From Sphingomonas sp. (GTDB lineage: Bacteria > Pseudomonadota > Alphaproteobacteria > Sphingomonadales > Sphingomonadaceae), in contig JAFKLY010000002.1 in the NCBI GenBank assembly GCA_017304655.1, positions 744,001-808,000 of the forward strand: 64,000 bases of DNA, written 5' to 3'. The position numbers and the translations under genes were made by a program. Below, piece by piece: positions 46,122 to 57,005 of the stretch (position 1 is its first letter; each line of letters opens with the position of its first letter). The notes beneath the pieces were generated by a model, which searched no databases, was not told where the DNA came from, and was given only the letters and a program-made list of their open reading frames with translations.

Positions 46122-46292
46122 CGTTCGGGGAGCCTGCCGCTAAAGTTTGGCGGCGGGTCGCGCGAGGGCCTCTTCAGGGAGGTGCGTAACGCGGCGTAAA
46201 TCCCCGGGTGGCGGCACTTCCGGCCGCTGACCATGCTGATGGGCCGCTCGGCGCCTCCGCAAGGTGGAGGTTCCGGCGGCCCCTCTCATTTA
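46122..46292 (+). ncRNA. Candidate structured non-coding RNA in a convergent gap
   Basis: The 394-bp gap between two convergent genes (45941-46334) holds no ORF but several stable hairpins: CCTGCCGC/GCGGCGGG (46133-46140 with 46150-46157); GGTGGCGGC with GCCGCTGACC (46207-46232, one bulge); and a 15-bp compound stem 46241-46282 (GGGCCGC, CGG, CCTCC with their complements), followed by CTCTCATTTAT. It cannot be the leader of a neighbouring gene. A TGACCATGCT stretch (46228-46237) resembles TGAGCATGCT of E. coli 6S RNA, but I could not establish the 6S fold. Strand and ends are inferred. 45941-46121 shows nothing else. Confidence 0.35.
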
Positions 46293-46334
46293 TGCGTTGC
46301 TTGATCCCGTCGCCAAAGGCGTGTGGCGGTAAGA

Positions 46335-46901
46335 TCAGAGCGTGATCCTGTAGCGCAGGCTCTCGCCGCCGCCATGAGCGGCATCTTTTTCAAAGCGCCC
46401 GATCAGCACGCCCCCGCATCGCTCAATCGTCCGGCGCGAGGCGACGTTGTCTTCATCAGCCGTGATCTCGATCCAGGGCAAGCCACGTCCGCGCGCATCC
46501 GGCAGCAGCGCCGCCAGCGCTCGGGCAGCATAGCCATGGCCGCGCTTCCAGGGGACGACGCCGAAGCCGACATGACCCGGCACATGGTCTGGCAGCGCAG
46601 CCGTGCCCTCCTGCCAGCGAAAGCCGATGCTGCCGCAAAAGGCGCCATCCCACATCCAGCGCCGGTAGCCGGGCAGGCGCGGCCGGGTCGTCCCATCCTT
46701 CATGACGATCGGCGGGCCTTTGCCCTTGGGATCATCGAGCGAGATCAGGAAGGCCATCGGGTTGCGGTCGATCTGGTCGAGCTCGCGATGCGTGGCGATG
46801 GCGCCGAGCACCGTGTTCGGCGACCAGCCTTCCTCCAGCGCTGCGCGATAGGCAGGCAGATAGACCGGCGCAGGTGTGACCAGACGAAAGGGATCAGGCA
46901 T
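46335..46901 (-). CDS. GNAT-family N-acetyltransferase
   Basis: A 188 aa protein with the GNAT acetyl-CoA pyrophosphate loop near residues 118-135 (FGVVPWKRGHGYAARALAAL, i.e. RGxGxA) and the following NVASRRTIERCGGVLIG motif that is common in RimJ/YjgM-like GNATs. The unusual insertion PKGKGPPIVMKDGTTRPRLP (about residues 58-77) precedes strand four. The substrate is unknown. It ends at the candidate ncRNA region and starts 44 bp from the L,D-transpeptidase gene on the same strand. Confidence 0.85.
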   Translation of the reverse strand: MPDPFRLVTPAPVYLPAYRAALEEGWSPNTVLGAIATHRELDQIDRNPMAFLISLDDPKGKGPPIVMKDGTTRPRLPGYRRWMWDGAFCGSIGFRWQEGTAALPDHVPGHVGFGVVPWKRGHGYAARALAALLPDARGRGLPWIEITADEDNVASRRTIERCGGVLIGRFEKDAAHGGGESLRYRITL

Positions 46902-46945
46902 GGCGGCTGATTAAGCGCGGCGGGACGGGCAGGGAAGCGGGAACG

Positions 46946-47668
46946 TCAGCGAGTCAGGCCGGCCTGCGCCATCTGCGCGCCCTGCGGCACGGCCATCATC
47001 TTGCCGGAGGTGATGATCACCTTGGTGCCGAGTTTTGCCTGAGCGAACACCAGCTTGGCGAAGGCGAGCGGCACGCCGATGCAGCCATGGGTGGCATTGC
47101 CCCACTCGACCTCGCTGGCGTGGATCGCCACGCCATCGTTGGTGAGGCGCATCATGTAGGGCATCGGCGCGTTGTACAGGTTGGAGATGTGATGCACCTT
47201 CTTCTGCGTGATCGGGAAAGTGCCGATCGGCGTCGGATAATCATCCGCGCCATAGAGGATGACTGCGGCGCCGATCTGGTAGCCGGCGCGGAACACCGCG
47301 ATGGTCTGCGCCTTGATGTCGACGGTGATGATCACCTCGCCATCGGGCACGCCGTCTTCGTCCCACACATAATCGCCGTGGCGAAAGGGACCGTCGACCA
47401 CCAGTACGCGCTTGAGCGTCATCGGATCGCTGGCGGCTGGCGCAGGCGAGGCAGCAGGTGCGGGTGCACTTGCCGGGGTAGGGGCCTTGGTGACGGGCGG
47501 CGACTGGGTGAAGGCGCCGAAATCCACCGGCAGGCGCGGCGCGGCACGCAGCGTCTCAGCCACAGCGGTGCCGACCGGCGCAAGGCTGACAAGTAGGATG
47601 GCGAGCGCGGCAAGACCGCCGAGCGAAAGCCCGATCCGGAGCATCCAGCGGTGCATGGGTCTCGTCAT
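46946..47668 (-). CDS. L,D-transpeptidase (YkuD family), envelope
   Basis: A 240 aa protein with an N-terminal signal anchor (LRIGLSLGGLAALAILLVSL), a Pro/Ala linker and a YkuD catalytic domain from about residue 110 (VIITVDIKAQTIAVF, then PTPIGTFPITQKK). The catalytic segment is IHASEVEWGNATHGCIGVP with His about 182 and the nucleophile Cys about 195. The family consensus has Arg after the HGC(I/V) and here it is Gly. L,D-transpeptidases make 3-3 cross-links or anchor proteins to peptidoglycan. ATG 47668 was chosen; an ATG four codons later is possible. Confidence 0.87.
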   Translation of the reverse strand: MTRPMHRWMLRIGLSLGGLAALAILLVSLAPVGTAVAETLRAAPRLPVDFGAFTQSPPVTKAPTPASAPAPAASPAPAASDPMTLKRVLVVDGPFRHGDYVWDEDGVPDGEVIITVDIKAQTIAVFRAGYQIGAAVILYGADDYPTPIGTFPITQKKVHHISNLYNAPMPYMMRLTNDGVAIHASEVEWGNATHGCIGVPLAFAKLVFAQAKLGTKVIITSGKMMAVPQGAQMAQAGLTR

Positions 47669-47774
47669 GCCTCCTGACTAAGGCGCGTGCCGGAGTCGTC
47701 ACAAGCGGCTATTTTCGACCGTTTCCCAATGGGACACAGGGTTAGGGAGAGGTTAACGGGTTAACAGCGGCGCC

Positions 47775-48266
47775 TCAGCGCCGCTCGTCGTCCGCCTGGT
47801 GAAAGAGGATCTCGTTGCGGATGCGCACGGCGCGGGCGCTCAGGCGCGTTTCGACGATGAAGGTCGCGAAGCCGGCGCCGATCGAGAGCATTGACCCCAT
47901 GAACAAAAGGGCGACGACCGTGCCCAGGTTCACGCCGATGAGATTGGCGGCGAAGAGCAGTACGACCACGGCGCAGATCAGCAGCGCAGCCAGCACCGAG
48001 AGGAAGATGGCGAGGTTGACCACGCCCATCCGCCGATCAAGCGTGCGGATCTCCGCGATCAGCCGGTCATGCTCCGCGCCGGACGATTGCGGTACCAGCT
48101 TCTCGATCACACGCGCCCGGTCGATGATGCGCGCCAGACGGCTGGCGCACACATTGAGGAAGCCACCGATGCCTGCGAGCAGGAACACCGGCGCCACCGC
48201 AAGCTGGATGGTGTGGGCAACGACGCTGACTTCCGTAGTGGTCAGCGTCGTTGCGAATTCATTCAT
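47775..48266 (-). CDS. DUF2721 membrane protein
   Basis: A 163 aa inner-membrane protein with three helices (IQLAVAPVFLLAGIGGFLNV, VVNLAIFLSVLAALLICAVV and GTVVALLFMGSMLSIGAGFA). Between the first two is the family's charged loop ASRLARIIDRARVIEKL. This pattern matches DUF2721, whose function is unknown. Its start overlaps the stop of the alaC-like gene (ATGA), suggesting co-translation. Confidence 0.85.
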   Translation of the reverse strand: MNEFATTLTTTEVSVVAHTIQLAVAPVFLLAGIGGFLNVCASRLARIIDRARVIEKLVPQSSGAEHDRLIAEIRTLDRRMGVVNLAIFLSVLAALLICAVVVLLFAANLIGVNLGTVVALLFMGSMLSIGAGFATFIVETRLSARAVRIRNEILFHQADDERR

Positions 48267-49477
48267 GCCGCGCCCTTGGTCACCGGCACGTTGACCCCCA
48301 TGGATTGGAGATATTTCTTCACGTTGCGGGCGGCCTGACGCAGGCGCTGCTCATTCTCGACCATGGCGATGCGCACATAGCCTTCGCCGTCCTCGCCATA
48401 GCCCACGCCGGGCGCGACCGCGACCTTGGCCTCGGTCAGGAGTTGCTTGGAGAACTCCAGGCTGCCCATCTCCTTGAGTGCCGGTGGCAGCGGTGCCCAG
48501 GCGAACATGGAGGCCTTGGGGCTCGGAATGTCCCAGCCCGCGCGGGCGAAGCTCTCGACCATCACGTCGCGGCGCTTCTGGTAAAGCTCGCGGTTCTTCT
48601 GGACGATGTCCTGCGGCCCGTTGAGCGCGGCGCAGGCGGCAGCCTGAATGGGCGTGAACGCGCCGTAATCCAGATAGGACTTCACGCGGGTGAGCGCCGC
48701 GATCAGCTTGGCATTGCCTACCGCGAAGCCCATGCGCCAACCAGCCATGGAATAGGTCTTGGACATGGAGGTGAACTCGATCGCCACGTCCTTGGCGCCG
48801 GGCACCTGCAGGATCGAAGGCGTCGGGTTACCGTCATAATACAGCTCGGAATAAGCGAGGTCGGAGATAATCCAGACCTTGTTCTCCTTCGCCCAGGCGA
48901 CCAGCTTCTCGTAGAAGGCGAGGTCCACCGTCTCGGCCGTCGGGTTCGACGGGTAGTTGACGATGAGGATGCTCGGGCGCGGCACGGTGAAGTGCATCGC
49001 CCGCTCCAGCGCGCGGAAATAATTGTCGTCCGGCGTTGTCGGCACCGAGCGGATGGTGGCGCCGGCGATGATGAAGCCGAAGGTATGGATGGGGTAGGAG
49101 GGGTTGGGCGCCAGCACGACGTCGCCCGGCGCGGTGATCGCGGTGGCGAGGCTGGAGAGGCCTTCCTTGGAGCCCATGGTCACGACCACTTCCGTCTCCG
49201 GGTCGACATCGACACCGAAGCGGCGTGCATAATAATTCGCCTGGGCCTTGCGCAGGCCGGGAATGCCCTTGGACTGCGAATAGCCATGCGCGTTGGGCTT
49301 CTGGGCGACTTCCACCAGCTTGTCGATAACGTGCTGGGGCGGCGGCAGGTCGGGGTTGCCCATGCCGAGATCGATGATGTCCTCGCCTGCCGCGCGCGCC
49401 GCTGCCCGCATCGCATTCACTTCGGCGATGACATAAGGCGGCAGTCGCTTGATGCGGTAGAACTCGTCGTCGGACAT
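48263..49477 (-). CDS. alaC: AlaC-type aminotransferase (alanine transaminase)
   Basis: A class I/II PLP aminotransferase of 404 aa, close in pattern to E. coli AlaC: FYRIKRLPPYVIAEVN, DLGMGNPDLPPP, HGYSQSKGIPGLRKAQ, MGSKEGLSSL (about residue 101), NYPSNPTAETV (about residue 173) and the PLP lysine in SMSKTYSMAGWRMGF (about residue 240). It should interconvert pyruvate/glutamate and alanine/2-oxoglutarate. Related LL-diaminopimelate aminotransferases share these motifs, so some uncertainty on substrate remains. First gene of a two-gene unit with DUF2721. Divergent from phaC (123 bp). Confidence 0.88.
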   Translation of the reverse strand: MSDDEFYRIKRLPPYVIAEVNAMRAAARAAGEDIIDLGMGNPDLPPPQHVIDKLVEVAQKPNAHGYSQSKGIPGLRKAQANYYARRFGVDVDPETEVVVTMGSKEGLSSLATAITAPGDVVLAPNPSYPIHTFGFIIAGATIRSVPTTPDDNYFRALERAMHFTVPRPSILIVNYPSNPTAETVDLAFYEKLVAWAKENKVWIISDLAYSELYYDGNPTPSILQVPGAKDVAIEFTSMSKTYSMAGWRMGFAVGNAKLIAALTRVKSYLDYGAFTPIQAAACAALNGPQDIVQKNRELYQKRRDVMVESFARAGWDIPSPKASMFAWAPLPPALKEMGSLEFSKQLLTEAKVAVAPGVGYGEDGEGYVRIAMVENEQRLRQAARNVKKYLQSMGVNVPVTKGAA

Positions 49478-49600
49478 TTTGAAGTCGATCTCCGTGATTT
49501 GGTGTCGCTGCGGCGATCAATCCAGTTGGATCGCAACAGCATTGCCGCATATAGCCGTCATTGAACACAGGTGCCACCAAAAGCGAAAAGAGGCCGCTTC

Positions 49601-51337
49601 ATGGATCAGACCACGCTCGACGCGCCGACTCTCACGCAGATGCAGCACTGGACGCGTGTGGTGGGTCTGGCGCAGCAGATGATCCTGGAGCGCAGCGCGG
49701 ATCTGGCCGAGCGGGCGCTCAAGATGAAGCATATCGAGCCGCATCCCAATCTCGAGAAAATCGCCGAGATTCAGAGCAGGATGGCCAGCAAGGGCATGGA
49801 AGTGTGGGAGCTGTTCCTCGCTCGCGCCAATGGTCAGGGCGCCGAGGTCGCGATGACCCCCGCCGATCAGGACCGGCGCTTCGCCGACCATCGCTGGCGC
49901 GATAATCCGGTCTTCGATCTCATTCGGCAGATGTATCTGCTGGCCTCGGAATATCTGCTTCAGCTGGCCGACAGCGTGGATGGCCTCGATCCGCGCCAGA
50001 AGGAGAAGCTACGCTTCGCCACCCAGCGTTTCGTCGAAGCGGCGAGCCCGGCCAATTTCCCGTTCACCAACCCGCTGGTGATCGAGCGCACCATCGAGAC
50101 CAATGGCGAGAATCTGCTGACCGGCCTTGAGCATCTGATGGCCGACCTTGACCGGGGGCAGCTCACCCACACGGACGGGTCCGGGTTTGAGCTGGGCCGC
50201 AACATCGCGACGACGCCAGGCAAGGTGGTTTACGAGACGCCGCTTTATCAGCTCATCCAGTATAGCCCGACCACGGAGACGGTGCAGGCGACGCCACTGC
50301 TCATCTTCCCGCCCTGGATCAACCGCTATTACATTCTCGACCTCAACGCCGAGAAGAGCTTCGTGCGCTGGGCCGTGGCGCAGGGGCTGACGGTGTTCAT
50401 GGTCAGCTGGAAGTCGGCTGACGCGAGCATGGCGGACGTGGGGCTGGAGGATTATGTGCTGCGCGGACAAGTCGACGCCATCGACGTCGTGCGGGATCTG
50501 CTGGGCGTGCCGAGCGTGCATGTCATCGGCTATTGCGTCGCAGGCACCGTGCTGGCCGCGACACTGGCCCTGCTGGCGGCGCGGGGCGAGGCGGACAAGG
50601 TGGCAAGCGCAACCTTCTTCACCACTCAGGTCGATTTCTCGCAGGCGGGGGATCTGAGGCTCTTCGTGGATGACGAGCAGATCGCCATGATCGACAGCCT
50701 GGTGACGGACGGCTATCTTGATGGGCGCTATCTCGCGGCAACCTTCAACCTGCTGCGCGGACAGGATCTCATCTGGAACTATGTGGTCAACAATTACCTG
50801 CTGGGGAAGGAGTATCCCCAGTTCGACCTGCTGTACTGGAATGGCGACACGACCAATCTGCCGGCGAAATGGCATCACGCCTATCTGACCGACTTTTATC
50901 GCGACAACCGGCTCGTCCAGCCCGACAGCATCGTCATCGACGGCACTGCCATTGATTTGCGGCGGATCACCACGCCGAGCTACATCCAGGCCGGGATCGA
51001 GGATCACATCGCGCCGGCGTGCAGCGTGTGGAAGCTGATGGAGAACTTCTCCGGCCCCAAGCGCTTCCTGCTGGCAGGCTCGGGGCATATCGCCGGGGTG
51101 GTCAATCCGCCGGCTGCGCGGAAATATCAATATTGGACCTGCGAGGGTGAGGCCGGCGACTTCGAGAGCTTCCGGGCTGCGGCCCACGAGACGCGGGGAA
51201 GCTGGTGGCCGGACTGGATCGACTGGCTCGGCACGCTTGCTCCGAAGCAGGTCCCGGCCCGCGGCGCGCGGGTGCCGGGTGAGGGCAAACTGCCCGCCAT
51301 CGAGGACGCGCCGGGACGTTACGTCCGCACGCGCTGA
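49601..51337 (+). CDS. phaC: Class I polyhydroxyalkanoate synthase
   Basis: Polymerises (R)-3-hydroxyacyl-CoA into PHA at the granule surface. The 578 aa protein has an N-terminal helical domain and an alpha/beta-hydrolase core with the lipase-like box GYCVAG. The catalytic triad is Cys312, Asp468 (EDHIAP) and His496 (GSGHIAGVVNPP). PPWINRYYILDL and GLTVFMVSWKSAD are further PhaC signatures. The size and the absence of a PhaE or PhaR subunit gene indicate class I. Start ATG 49601 has AGAGG upstream. The open frame begins at 49571 (GTG). The phasin gene follows. Confidence 0.95.
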   Translation: MDQTTLDAPTLTQMQHWTRVVGLAQQMILERSADLAERALKMKHIEPHPNLEKIAEIQSRMASKGMEVWELFLARANGQGAEVAMTPADQDRRFADHRWRDNPVFDLIRQMYLLASEYLLQLADSVDGLDPRQKEKLRFATQRFVEAASPANFPFTNPLVIERTIETNGENLLTGLEHLMADLDRGQLTHTDGSGFELGRNIATTPGKVVYETPLYQLIQYSPTTETVQATPLLIFPPWINRYYILDLNAEKSFVRWAVAQGLTVFMVSWKSADASMADVGLEDYVLRGQVDAIDVVRDLLGVPSVHVIGYCVAGTVLAATLALLAARGEADKVASATFFTTQVDFSQAGDLRLFVDDEQIAMIDSLVTDGYLDGRYLAATFNLLRGQDLIWNYVVNNYLLGKEYPQFDLLYWNGDTTNLPAKWHHAYLTDFYRDNRLVQPDSIVIDGTAIDLRRITTPSYIQAGIEDHIAPACSVWKLMENFSGPKRFLLAGSGHIAGVVNPPAARKYQYWTCEGEAGDFESFRAAAHETRGSWWPDWIDWLGTLAPKQVPARGARVPGEGKLPAIEDAPGRYVRTR

Positions 51338-51376
51338 GGCCGTTCGGGACCAGCCGGTCCGCCTTTGCGGCAGTTT

Positions 51377-51391
51377 TGTTGCAGTGCATCA
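51377..51391 (+). promoter_or_regulatory. TGCA-type palindromic operator 1 of the phasin gene
   Basis: TGTTGCAGTGCATCA, a 15-bp near-perfect palindrome (TGNTGCANTGCANCA), lies 8 bp upstream of a possible -35 (TTGCCA, 51399-51404). Together with operator 2 it brackets the phasin promoter. PhaR repressors of Paracoccus are reported (from memory) to bind CTGCN3-4GCAG-like palindromes at phaP. Confidence 0.5.
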
Positions 51392-51398
51392 TTTTTAC

Positions 51399-51427
51399 TT
51401 GCCAAACCCGCCAAGTCTCTATATGCT
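51399..51427 (+). promoter_or_regulatory. Candidate phasin promoter
   Basis: TTGCCA (51399-51404), 17-bp spacer, TATGCT (51422-51427). It fits sigma-70 elements at 4 of 6 positions in each hexamer or better. The -10 overlaps operator 2, so binding there would block RNA polymerase. Confidence 0.4.
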
Positions 51428-51438
51428 GCAATGCAACA
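51424..51438 (+). promoter_or_regulatory. TGCA-type palindromic operator 2 of the phasin gene
   Basis: TGCTGCAATGCAACA is a second copy of the 15-bp palindrome, centred 47 bp downstream of operator 1 and overlapping the candidate -10. The core CTGCAATGCA differs by little from the copy at the start of ppc (52908-52922). Confidence 0.55.
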
Positions 51439-51457
51439 AAAGACTCAGGAGGCCGTT

Positions 51458-52270
51458 TTGGTAACGCCACCCAAGCCCAAGTCTCGCAAAGCGGGAGCGA
51501 AGAATGCGCCCGCAGTCGCGAAATCGCCGGCCGTCAAGGTGTCGCCCAAGGCGGCTGTCGCGCCAAAGGGGAAGCCGGTGAAGGCGGTAGCGAAGGCCGC
51601 CGCTGAGCCGTTGGCCAAGCCGGCCGTGGCGCCTGAGGTGTCGCCGCCGGTCGAATGGCCCGTCGCGGCGGTGCCCGCCAATCCTGAGCCCGTGATTGAA
51701 AACGTTAGTGTAACGCTAGAACCGCAGTCCAACCCCACCAATGACGTGGCCGCCGCCGAAGACAGCCTTCCTGTCGCGGACGCCACAACGACGAAAGGCA
51801 AGACCGTCATGACCGATGCGATCGAAACCGCGAAGACCTTTGCCGAAGAGGCCAAGACCCGTATCCAGAGCGCGTTCAGCGAAGTGAACGAGAAGACCAA
51901 GACGGCCATGGAAAAGTCCGCCAAGGCCTTCGAGGAGCTGGGCGAGCTGACCAAGGGCAATCTCGAGGCGGTCGTGGAATCGTCCAAGATCGCTGCCAAG
52001 GGCGTCGAGACGATGAGCCAGGAAGCTGCCGAAATGGGCCGCAAGTCCTTCGAGAAGACCAGCGCCACGTTCAAGAACTTCGCGTCGGTCAAGACCCCGG
52101 CCGAGTTCTTCCAGCTGCAGAGCGATCTGATGAGCAGCTTCATGGACAGCTTCGCGTCGGAGACGTCGAAGAGCAGCGAGAAGTTCCTCAAGCTCGCCAA
52201 CGACATTTCCCAGCCGATCAGCAACCGCGTGTCGGTTGTGACGGAGAAGTTCAAGTCGCTCGCCGCCTGA
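51458..52270 (+). CDS. Phasin family protein (PHA granule coat)
   Basis: A 270 aa protein. An Ala/Lys/Pro-rich, histone-H1-like N-terminal segment (about residues 5-70) precedes a helical phasin domain (about residues 118-265: [53 protein letters not shown]). TTG 51458 is the likely start because a perfect AGGAGG (51447-51452) lies 5 bp upstream. ATG 51431 in the same frame falls inside the operator. MTDAIE (51810) would remove the basic region. It coats granules made by PhaC. A strong terminator follows. Confidence 0.88.
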   Translation: MVTPPKPKSRKAGAKNAPAVAKSPAVKVSPKAAVAPKGKPVKAVAKAAAEPLAKPAVAPEVSPPVEWPVAAVPANPEPVIENVSVTLEPQSNPTNDVAAAEDSLPVADATTTKGKTVMTDAIETAKTFAEEAKTRIQSAFSEVNEKTKTAMEKSAKAFEELGELTKGNLEAVVESSKIAAKGVETMSQEAAEMGRKSFEKTSATFKNFASVKTPAEFFQLQSDLMSSFMDSFASETSKSSEKFLKLANDISQPISNRVSVVTEKFKSLAA

Positions 52271-52298
52271 TCGGCCTGCGATCCGAGATTGGAAAAGG

Positions 52299-52328
52299 GG
52301 CGGTCCGCACATGCGGGCCGCCTTTTTT
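52299..52328 (+). terminator. Intrinsic terminator of the phasin gene
   Basis: GGCGGTCCG (52299-52307) and CGGGCCGCC (52314-52322) form a 9-bp stem with a CACATG loop, immediately followed by six T residues. It lies 29 bp after the phasin stop and separates the granule genes from clpS. Confidence 0.9.
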
Positions 52329-52418
52329 ATGGTGAACGGTCCTGGCCCCTTGCAAGGTGCCCCGGCCATGCCCTATTTTTGGGGCATGGAACGGATATGC
52401 GCGGTTGAATTCCGGCCG

Positions 52419-52751
52419 ATGATGGCTGGCGGACAGGATGAGGACGGCCCCGGTGGGCCCGGCCTCGGGATCGCGACGCGCACGCGCACACGGACCAAGA
52501 AGCCGACACCCTACAAGGTGCTGATGCTCAATGACGACTACACGCCGATGGAATTCGTCGTGGACGTCCTGCAGCGCTTCTTCCGCATGGATCTCGAGCA
52601 GGCGACCCGTGTGATGCTCCACGTCCACCAGCGCGGCGTGGGTGTGTGTGGCGTGTTCAGCTATGAAGTGGCCGAGACCAAGGTCAATCAGGTTATGGAC
52701 TATGCCCGGCAGAACCAGCATCCGCTCCAGTGTACGCTGGAGCACGCCTGA
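52419..52751 (+). CDS. clpS: ATP-dependent Clp protease adaptor ClpS
   Basis: An adaptor that delivers N-degron proteins to ClpAP. The protein (110 aa from 52419) has the family core [21 protein letters not shown] with the N-degron pocket residues Asn-Asp, and the [23 protein letters not shown] segment contacts ClpA. The start is not certain. Tandem ATGs occur at 52419 and 52422; ATG 52386 would give 121 aa. ATG 52311 lies in the preceding terminator and is rejected. No clpA is found in the window. Confidence 0.9.
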   Translation: MMAGGQDEDGPGGPGLGIATRTRTRTKKPTPYKVLMLNDDYTPMEFVVDVLQRFFRMDLEQATRVMLHVHQRGVGVCGVFSYEVAETKVNQVMDYARQNQHPLQCTLEHA

Positions 52752-52882
52752 GGACCGACAGGCGCGTCTCCAGTCGGGGCGTCGTCTTGCATGTGCAAAA
52801 AGCGTGCAGCGCTCTGGGTTCGGTTCGCTTTGACGATCGTTGCCGAGTAGCCCGGAAAAGCGCCGACTAAATTCTCCCATGC

Positions 52883-52888
52883 CATAAT
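52883..52888 (+). promoter_or_regulatory. Candidate -10 element of ppc
   Basis: CATAAT matches the sigma-70 -10 consensus at 5 of 6 positions. Transcription would start near 52895, so the palindrome at 52908-52922 would lie just downstream of the start and could act as a roadblock operator. No good -35 at the ideal distance. Confidence 0.3.
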
Positions 52889-52907
52889 CGCTGCTTGACC
52901 GACTCCA

Positions 52908-52922
52908 CGCTGCAATGCAGCA
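52908..52922 (+). promoter_or_regulatory. TGCA-type palindrome at the ppc start, shared with the phasin promoter
   Basis: GCTGCAATGCAGC (52909-52921) is a perfect 13-bp palindrome, and the 15-mer matches TGNTGCANTGCANCA in all but the first base. Two copies of the same element bracket the phasin promoter about 1.5 kb upstream. It lies 8 bp before the likely ppc ATG. Confidence 0.55.
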
Positions 52923-52929
52923 TGGCGTT

Positions 52930-55617
<2,688 letters not shown>

Positions 55618-55623
55618 GCGGTC

Positions 55624-55977
55624 TCAGGGCGCCAGCCGCGTCACCGATTGGATGACGAAGGGCGTGCGAGTCTCGCCGTTGTCCAGGGCTATACACGTCC
55701 CCTCCCTGAGTTGAGTGTCCCGCACCTCCAGCCGGTGCTGCCGTTGCGCGTCGTTGGCATGGGCGCCCAGGTCCACCCGCCCGTCCATCATGAGCGTGAA
55801 GGGATAGAGCGTTTCTGGTCGGCGGAAGTCGCCGATGCGGCCGAAGGCGGGGAAGGGGCCGTTGCTGGCGCCCGTCTCCGTATCAAGCAGCAGGTCGAGC
55901 ATGATCTGGTGGGCCGCTGCGCTATCCGAGTCTCCACCCTCTGGCACGATGACGAGGCGGACGGGATCAAGGGACAT
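55624..55977 (-). CDS. Hypothetical 117-aa protein
   Basis: A small soluble protein (MSLDPVRLVIVPEGG...). It has no signal peptide, membrane segment or recognised motif. Notable are GGDSDSAAAHQIMLDLLLD near residue 14 and an acidic/aromatic middle (FGRIGDFRRPETLYPFTLMM). It ends 6 bp from the convergent ppc stop. ATG 55977 was chosen with CGGAG upstream; the frame is open to 56025. Function unknown. Confidence 0.6.
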   Translation of the reverse strand: MSLDPVRLVIVPEGGDSDSAAAHQIMLDLLLDTETGASNGPFPAFGRIGDFRRPETLYPFTLMMDGRVDLGAHANDAQRQHRLEVRDTQLREGTCIALDNGETRTPFVIQSVTRLAP

Positions 55978-56097
55978 GGCAGCGCTCCGGACGGGAAGGG
56001 ACGAGGGCGCATAGCCCGACCGCAAGACAATGCCTTGCCTCGGGCGGAAAGATCACGGTGCGATGGCGGATGGGGCACGCGTCTGCGCCTTCAGCGG

Positions 56098-56134
56098 GTA
56101 AAGAGAAACGGCCGGAACCTCTGGTCCCGGCCGT
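56098..56134 (-). terminator. Intrinsic terminator of the outer-membrane barrel gene
   Basis: On the minus strand ACGGCCGG (56134-56127) pairs perfectly with CCGGCCGT (56115-56108) across an 11-nt loop, and TTTCTCTTT follows. It lies 27 bp beyond the stop of the 56162-56719 gene. Confidence 0.75.
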
Positions 56135-56161
56135 CCCGTTTCGGCGCTTTGACGCGCGCGA

Positions 56162-56719
56162 TCAGAATTTCGCGACCACACCGACCATCGGACGGAAGCT
56201 GTGGAAGTCGCCACGCGTATCGACCTGCGCACGCAGGCGGATGTTGCTGCGGTCGGCCGTGCTGCCCATGTCGGCGAGCGAGAGCTCCGCGCCGAAGCCA
56301 TAGGTCGTGCCATCATAATGGCGGCTGGTGGAGACGAGCGGGCGCGCGGAGTCCGCGAACTGGGTCCACTGATAGCCGACCTTGGCGAAGAACATGCTGT
56401 CCTTGCCCGCGCGGATGCCCAGACGGCCGGCCGCGCCATATTCCCAGTCGATATCCTTGTCGACGCCCTTGGCGACGCTGCCTTCCGCGCCGAGCACGAA
56501 CTTGCCGAGGTTGTAGTTCACGCCGGCGACGCCTTCGACCAGCCAGCCACGATAGCCGCTCGGCGGGCTGCCGTTATACTGGTCGTTATCGAAATCATGC
56601 AGGCCGCCCATCACGCCGACATAAGGCTCGAGGGTGCGGGTGCTATCCTGGGCGAACGCCGGGGCAGTGGTGCCAACAGCAAGCGCCAGCGCAAGAGCGG
56701 AGAGGGGGAGAGCTTTCAT
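56162..56719 (-). CDS. Outer-membrane beta-barrel protein
   Basis: A 185 aa protein with a cleavable signal peptide (LSALALALAVGTTAPAFAQ). The mature part alternates in typical barrel strands (YVGVMGGLHDFDN, GWLVEGVAGVNYNLGKFVLG, FFAKVGYQW) and ends in Phe (VGVVAKF), the outer-membrane insertion signature. The size fits an eight-stranded barrel of the OmpA/Opa-like superfamily. The ligand or role is unknown. Probably monocistronic with its own terminator. The upstream 286-bp gap (56720-57005) has an AT-rich part but no clear element. Confidence 0.8.
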   Translation of the reverse strand: MKALPLSALALALAVGTTAPAFAQDSTRTLEPYVGVMGGLHDFDNDQYNGSPPSGYRGWLVEGVAGVNYNLGKFVLGAEGSVAKGVDKDIDWEYGAAGRLGIRAGKDSMFFAKVGYQWTQFADSARPLVSTSRHYDGTTYGFGAELSLADMGSTADRSNIRLRAQVDTRGDFHSFRPMVGVVAKF

Positions 56720-57005
56720 AAAACTGAACCTTCTGCTTCATTAAGCGGAACCGAAGTTTCGCGACCGTGAACGACACGCGCCGATCACGAGCCCTAAATG
56801 CCCCTGGCACTTGAACCGTTCCCGAATGAATTGAGGCCGGAATGTGGAAAGGCCCTACTGTGTCATTTGAGAGACACGGCAGGGCCATTCACTTATTGTT
56901 AAGTATTACTTGAATGTGGCTTGGCTGTATTTTGAGTTCCAGCGCTATGCCGCATTTTATGCTCGGCTCATCGCGCGTGCCGCGCTGGCCGGTCGGCGGA
57001 AGGGC

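Noticed and set aside
51346..51362. GGACC/GGTCC hairpin after phaC
   Set aside because: Short stem and no U-run; may be chance, so not listed as a terminator.
52311..52418. N-terminal extension of ClpS from ATG 52311
   Set aside because: The region contains the intrinsic terminator of the phasin gene, so it would not be translated from a clpS message.
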